Below are positions 6,110 to 8,678 of a stretch of DNA of 8,678 nucleotides, in pieces (position 1 is the first letter of the stretch; every line of letters starts with the position of its first letter). The DNA is from Candidatus Peribacteraceae bacterium (GTDB lineage Bacteria; Patescibacteriota; Gracilibacteria; Peribacterales; Peribacteraceae): NCBI GenBank assembly GCA_022843885.1, contig JALHMU010000038.1:1-8678 (forward strand), given 5' to 3'. The position numbers and the translations under genes were made by a program. The notes under the pieces are model-generated. The model was not told the DNA's origin and searched no databases. It worked only from the letters and a program-made list of their open reading frames with translations.

Positions 6110-7171
6110 ATGTTTACGTTACAGAAATCAACGCCGAATGGTCGCCGTGGAACACTCACGACGGCACATGGAGTTTTGGAAACACCATTCTTTCTTCCTG
6201 TCGCAACAGCTGGCGCGATGAAAGGCCTGACGTTTGATGAACTCCTGAGCATCGGCGCAGAAGTGCTGCTCTCCAATACGTATCATCTGCATTTGCATCC
6301 GGGCGAAGACACTGTCGACCAGGCCGGTGGACTGCATTCATTTATTCATTGGAACAAACCGATCCTGACGGATTCCGGCGGCTTCCAAGTCTTCTCGCTC
6401 CGACAGATCAGCAAACTCTCCGATGCCGGTGTGGAATTTCGTGATCACCGAAGCGGTGCACCGCACTTCATCGGACCGGTGGAAGCAATGCAGATTCAAC
6501 ATAAGCTCGGCGCGGATATCATCATGTGCTTTGATGAATGTCCTCCATCGACCGCACCACGCGCCAAACAGATCGAAGCGGTGGATCGAACCATTCGCTG
6601 GGCGAAGACCTGCAAAGAAACGCATGAGAAACTCAAAGCGGAACGAAAGACGAATCCTCTGTTATTCGGAATCGTCCAAGGCGGACTAGAACCGGATCTA
6701 CGAAAGAAGTGTGCGGAAGAACTCATTGCGATCGGATTCGATGGCTACGCCGTCGGTGGACTTGCGGTTGGAGAATCAGAAAGCGAAATGTTTGATGTCT
6801 TAAAACTCGTCTGCCCGATTCTTCCGGAAGACAAACCGCGCTACCTCATGGGTGTCGGGGATTTGAACCAGCAGAAACAAGGTATCGCGTATGGTATCGA
6901 TATGTTCGATTGCGTCGCAGCAATGCGCGAAGCCCGCCATGGAACATTGTGGCTTTCCAATGGGGAGAAATTGCGCATTCTCCGCGCAGAACATAAAAAC
7001 GATCATTCCCCGATTGATGCCAACTCACCATCTCCACTCAGTCGTGATCATCTGAAAAGTTACTTGCACCACTTGATGCGACTGGGCGAACGGTACGGCG
7101 AAACGATCGCGTGCATGCAAAACATGGCTGTCACATTAAGAGCCATGAAGGAGACAAGAGAAAGTTTATAG
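6110..7171 (+). CDS. tgt: tRNA-guanine transglycosylase Tgt, lacking the zinc-ligand residues
   Basis: Bacterial Tgt exchanges G34 of GUN-anticodon tRNAs for preQ1 in queuosine formation. The 353-residue product follows the family from the first strand (GRRGTLTTAHGVLETP) onwards. It keeps Asp88 in LTDSGGFQVFS, Asp142/Cys144 in FDEC, Gln190 in GIVQGG, YAVGGLAVGE (213-222), the nucleophile Asp267 in GIDMFDCV, and Arg273 and Arg276 of the tRNA-contact loop. The structural zinc site is gone: where E. coli has CDCYTC, this protein has SPSPLS (306-311) in an ungapped alignment that resumes at YLHHL. All three Cys are Ser (306, 308, 311), and the fourth ligand His aligns with Gln337. The TRNAR loop is also altered (MREAR). 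E. coli Tgt is 375 aa, so the C-terminus is a little short. The enzyme may be active without zinc, or altered in substrate or partner. Confidence 0.95.
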   Translation: MFTLQKSTPNGRRGTLTTAHGVLETPFFLPVATAGAMKGLTFDELLSIGAEVLLSNTYHLHLHPGEDTVDQAGGLHSFIHWNKPILTDSGGFQVFSLRQISKLSDAGVEFRDHRSGAPHFIGPVEAMQIQHKLGADIIMCFDECPPSTAPRAKQIEAVDRTIRWAKTCKETHEKLKAERKTNPLLFGIVQGGLEPDLRKKCAEELIAIGFDGYAVGGLAVGESESEMFDVLKLVCPILPEDKPRYLMGVGDLNQQKQGIAYGIDMFDCVAAMREARHGTLWLSNGEKLRILRAEHKNDHSPIDANSPSPLSRDHLKSYLHHLMRLGERYGETIACMQNMAVTLRAMKETRESL

Positions 7172-7183
7172 AGTAGCGATTGA

Positions 7184-7276
7184 AAATCCGAAATTCGAAG
7201 CACGAAATTCGAAAGAAATTTTAAACATTCAAAAATTCGAATTTGTTTCGGATTTCGTATTTATGATTTCGTGCTT
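7184..7276. repeat. Compound TTCGAA-rich inverted repeat between tgt and rplU
   Basis: The convergent gap holds several nested symmetries. AAATCCGAAA (7184-7193) is the exact reverse complement of TTTCGGATTT (7246-7255). AAGCACGAAAT (7198-7208) is the exact reverse complement of 7266-7276. CGAAATTCGAA occurs twice as a direct repeat (7189-7199 and 7203-7213). AAATTCGAATTT (7233-7244) is a perfect 12-bp palindrome. The two long pairs cross rather than nest, so both cannot form in one simple hairpin. It may act as a terminator region for both genes, or be a copy of a dispersed element; there is no transposase or protein-coding content. The right arm runs into the rplU stop. Confidence 0.75.
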
Positions 7277-7613
7277 ACTCAGCCTTCTTTTCTTTCTTCT
7301 TCGATCCACCGATCGACGTGATTTCGATCTCCATATAGTTCTGACGATGACTGGAGAACTTCAAGTAACGCTTGCGGCGCTTGAACTTGGTTGTGCGAAC
7401 TTTGTCCGTCTTGCCAAAGGCCAAGACCTTTGCTTCCACTGTGACGCCACTGACGAACGGTGCACCCGTCGTGATGGAACCGCCATCAGACACGAGTAAC
7501 ACTTTATCGAACGTAAGGCTGTCGCCTACCTTCTTATCAGCGATGGGGACGGAGAGCTTTGCGCCCTGCTCGACCTTTTCCTGGAAGCCTAAGATGTCGA
7601 CAATTGCGAACAT
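7275..7613 (-). CDS. rplU: 50S ribosomal protein bL21
   Basis: bL21 binds 23S rRNA in the large subunit. The 112-residue product starts MFAIVDILGFQEKVEQG, carries PFVSGVTVEAKVLAFGK (52-68), and has the family signature KFKRRKRYLKFSSHRQNY (77-94), then a Lys-rich tail (SKKKEKKAE). E. coli L21 is 103 aa. The frame is open to 7679, but the bL21 start is the internal ATG at 7611-7613; the 22 residues before it are not family sequence. The usual GGKQ near the N-terminus is GFQ here. The common partner rpmA (bL27) is not downstream: the gene converges on tgt across a repeat. tRNA-Val lies 67 nt upstream on the same strand and could share a transcript. No Shine-Dalgarno is visible. Confidence 0.95.
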   Translation of the reverse strand: MFAIVDILGFQEKVEQGAKLSVPIADKKVGDSLTFDKVLLVSDGGSITTGAPFVSGVTVEAKVLAFGKTDKVRTTKFKRRKRYLKFSSHRQNYMEIEITSIGGSKKKEKKAE

Positions 7614-7634
7614 ACTGTGCTCGAAAGCCGCGAT

Positions 7635-7663
7635 AGGATACAGAAAGGCAGAAAGCCATGCAA
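7635..7663 (-). promoter_or_regulatory. Weak candidate promoter for rplU (TTGCAT-17-TATCCT)
   Basis: In the 67-nt gap between tRNA-Val and rplU, on the minus strand, TTGCAT (7663-7658) and TATCCT (7640-7635) are 17 nt apart. The -10 box matches four of six positions and the -35 only three. The leader would be about 15 nt. Read-through from the tRNA is the alternative. Confidence 0.25.
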
Positions 7664-7680
7664 TCCCATTTTGAGGCAAA

Positions 7681-7757
7681 TGGTGGGCGCAGAGGGATTC
7701 GAACCCCCGACCTACTCGGTGTAAACGAGCCGCTCTAACCAGCTGAGCTATGCGCCC
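7681..7757 (-). tRNA. tRNA-Val (anticodon UAC)
   Basis: The minus strand folds into a complete 77-nt cloverleaf including an encoded CCA end. The acceptor stem GGGCGCA pairs with TGCGCCC over 7 bp, the D arm reads TAGCTCAGCTGGTTAGAGC, the anticodon stem GCTCG/CGAGT holds the loop TTTACAC with TAC at positions 34-36, and the T arm contains GGGGGTTCGAATCCC. U34 can read several GUN codons, so this may be a main valine tRNA. The first 20 nt appear a second time, interrupted, just upstream (7781-7836). Confidence 0.97.
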
Positions 7758-7780
7758 GATGATGTGAAGAATGTGAAGCG

Positions 7781-7836
7781 ACCAGCTGCCTGTCCGTCCG
7801 AAGTCCCGAAGGGACGAAGGCGGAAGCTATGCGCCC
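7781..7836 (-). repeat. Duplicated tRNA-Val 5' fragment split by a 36-nt insert
   Basis: Plus-strand ACCAGCTG (7781-7788) and AGCTATGCGCCC (7825-7836) are the two adjacent halves of the tRNA-Val sequence at 7738-7757, in the same order and orientation, with 36 nt between them. Joined, they equal the first 20 nt of the tRNA (acceptor 5' strand and the start of the D arm). The 12-nt half is beyond chance at this distance; the 8-nt half is less certain. It may be a relic tRNA fragment hit by a small palindromic element. Confidence 0.6.
7793..7824. repeat. REP-like hairpin element with CGAAG repeats
   Basis: GTCCC (7803-7807) and GGGAC (7811-7815) form an inner stem. TCCGTC (7793-7798) and GGCGGA (7819-7824) form an outer stem with one G-U. 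CGAAG occurs three times at an 8-nt period (7799, 7807, 7815). No T-run follows on either strand. Similar 'CCTGTCCG...GGCGGA' intergenic hairpins are, from memory, frequent in CPR assemblies, but this could not be checked. Confidence 0.55.
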
Positions 7837-7888
7837 TTATGAATTTCGAAGCGCATTGTACAGAAGAACATCGTCAGTGTCTTGGAAT

Positions 7889-7917
7889 TTGACACTCATC
7901 AATCAGAGACCTAGTCT
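7889..7917 (+). promoter_or_regulatory. Candidate promoter for the RDD gene (TTGACA-17-TAGTCT)
   Basis: A consensus TTGACA (7889-7894) is followed after 17 nt by TAGTCT (7912-7917, three of six). Start would be near 7924, giving a leader of about 20 nt. A second -10-like TATATT lies at 7924-7929, 13 nt before the ATG, but lacks a -35 at the right spacing. The -35 box is the strongest in the window. Confidence 0.4.
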
Positions 7918-7942
7918 TTTCCCTATATTCCCCTCCTCTTCA

Positions 7943-8404
7943 ATGTCAGATGTCATCCAAGGAACAGTCTTGTCACATTCTTCTGGAAAGTATGCTGGTT
8001 TCTGGTTGCGCTTTGTAGCACTGATCATCGATTCCATTTTGGTTGGTATCGTTGTGCGCATTGCATTCCTCTTCATTCCATTTACGAATTCTCCAGCCGT
8101 CATCAACATGGATCTGCGAAGTTATACCGAACTCGGGAACCTTATTCAGATGGCAGTCACCTGGCTGTACTTTGCCGGTATGGAAAGCTCTGAGCATCAA
8201 GCGACATTCGGAAAATTGGCACTCGGCCTGAAAGTCACTGATGAACATGGCAAGCGTGTCACATTCCTGCGCGCATTAGGTCGGAACGTTGCAAAGTTCA
8301 TCTCCGGAATCATTCTTTGTATCGGTTTCATCATGGCTGCGTTCACCAAGAAGAAACAGGCACTCCACGACATCATTGCCGGATGCTTGGTCGTCCGTCG
8401 ATAA
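7943..8404 (+). CDS. RDD-family integral membrane protein
   Basis: The 153-residue product has the RDD domain layout. A first helix FWLRFVALIIDSILVGIVV (20-38) carries the characteristic Arg23 and Asp30, a second hydrophobic segment runs about 65-80, and FGKLALGLKVTDEHGKRVTFLRALGRNVAK (89-118) is the conserved loop. A last helix (119-134) is followed by KKKQALHDIIAGCLVV with the second conserved Asp143. RDD proteins are small polytopic membrane proteins, some linked to ion or solute transport, mostly of unknown role. The frame is open back to 7829, but the 38 extra residues are not family-like and run into the tRNA-fragment repeat; the ATG at 7943 begins just before the first helix. The sequence before it (CCTCCTC) is the opposite of a Shine-Dalgarno. 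secG follows after 53 nt on the same strand. Confidence 0.9.
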   Translation: MSDVIQGTVLSHSSGKYAGFWLRFVALIIDSILVGIVVRIAFLFIPFTNSPAVINMDLRSYTELGNLIQMAVTWLYFAGMESSEHQATFGKLALGLKVTDEHGKRVTFLRALGRNVAKFISGIILCIGFIMAAFTKKKQALHDIIAGCLVVRR

Positions 8405-8419
8405 ATGCCTGAATGACAC

Positions 8420-8448
8420 TGGAAAAAAGCTGACGAAGCGTCTACCAT
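8420..8448 (+). promoter_or_regulatory. Weak candidate promoter for secG (TGGAAA-17-TACCAT)
   Basis: TGGAAA (8420-8425) and TACCAT (8443-8448) each match four of six positions and are 17 nt apart. The -10 box ends 9 nt before the secG ATG, again the leaderless geometry seen for recG and the response regulator. Co-transcription with the RDD gene is the alternative. Confidence 0.28.
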
Positions 8449-8457
8449 GTTCCCGCT

Positions 8458-8678
8458 ATGTATAACGTTCTTCTAGGTATCGAAGCCGTCTTGTCGGTTC
8501 TGCTCTCCATCAGCATCCTGCTTCAGCATCGTGCATCCGGTCTTTCTGCCACATTTGGTGGCGCCGGCACGACGTATGTTCAGCGCCGTGGTGCAGAAAA
8601 ATTGCTGTTTCAGCTGACGATCTGGCTTTCCGTCGCGTTCTTCTCGCTCGCGGTGGTGTTGATCTTGATCAACAAGTA
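8458..8678 (+). CDS. secG: Preprotein translocase subunit SecG, at the window edge
   Basis: SecG is the small, non-essential SecYEG subunit that stimulates protein export across the inner membrane. The 73 visible residues have the family layout: a first helix (about 3-22), the conserved LLQHRASGLSATFGGAG loop (21-37) corresponding to the usual LQ..G.G...FG.G, a basic turn (VQRRGAEK), and a second helix (about 50-71) ending LILINK. Bacterial SecG is about 75-110 aa, and short forms end just here. The window stops on the bases TA, so the next codon may be the stop or another residue. The ATG at 8458 is the only start in frame before the first helix; an ATG at 8447 is in another frame and soon stops. 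There is no Shine-Dalgarno. Confidence 0.88.
   Translation, partial: MYNVLLGIEAVLSVLLSISILLQHRASGLSATFGGAGTTYVQRRGAEKLLFQLTIWLSVAFFSLAVVLILINK

Noticed and set aside
5520..6221. 233-codon open frame on the plus strand
   Set aside because: It is antisense to the two membrane genes and is full of His, Asp, Glu and Arg, as expected from the complement of hydrophobic codons. The opposite strand has the coherent membrane proteins.
7184..7276. CRISPR array
   Set aside because: The repeats are short, mostly inverted and adjacent, with no regular unique spacers and no cas gene.
7825..7836. Integrase attachment site (att duplication) at the tRNA
   Set aside because: The repeat copies the 5' end of the tRNA rather than the 3' end usually targeted, the enclosed segment is under 100 nt, and there is no integrase.
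7931..7942. CCTCCTC before the RDD start as a ribosome-binding site
   Set aside because: It resembles the 16S rRNA tail itself rather than its complement, so it could not pair with it.

Overview
The window reads like part of a small, streamlined bacterial chromosome of about 50% GC by eye. Genes are tightly packed on both strands, and no ribosome-binding site complementary to 16S rRNA is obvious before any of the start codons examined. Short receiver, membrane and conserved-hypothetical genes alternate with core housekeeping genes. This look, the intergenic repeat styles, and a small conserved hypothetical ending in DVFVF suggest Patescibacteria (CPR), perhaps the Peribacteria/Peregrinibacteria side. 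That placement is an impression, not a demonstrated result. The standard genetic code fits throughout.

Layout, left to right. A truncated DUF1189-type membrane protein (minus strand, off the left edge) follows the DNA branch-migration helicase gene recG (minus). recG is divergent from a receiver-only response regulator (plus), whose stop overlaps the start of a small helical conserved hypothetical. That pair runs tail-to-tail into miaA (tRNA dimethylallyltransferase, minus). miaA is divergent from clpP (plus), which ends in a clear intrinsic terminator. The terminator T-run carries the stop codon of the next, oppositely oriented gene. Two tandem four-helix membrane proteins (minus), apparently paralogues, share a promoter divergent from tgt (tRNA-guanine transglycosylase, plus). 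A compound inverted repeat rich in TTCGAA separates tgt from rplU (bL21, minus). Upstream of rplU lies tRNA-Val(UAC) (minus), with a duplicated and interrupted piece of its own 5' end further upstream. An RDD-family membrane protein and secG (running to the right edge) close the window on the plus strand.

Functionally this is mostly core information processing and proteostasis: DNA repair (recG), anticodon-loop modification at A37 (miaA) and G34 (tgt), translation (rplU, tRNA-Val), proteolysis (clpP) and secretion (secG). No phage, transposase, CRISPR array or defence island was found, and I see no clear undescribed multi-gene system. The strongest oddities are: (1) a Tgt in which all four zinc-ligand positions appear replaced (three Cys to Ser, one His to Gln) while the catalytic residues are kept; (2) a 20-nt tRNA-Val 5' fragment split by a 36-nt hairpin element; (3) several -10-like boxes only 7-10 nt from start codons, suggesting leaderless transcripts; (4) the receiver plus conserved-hypothetical gene pair.
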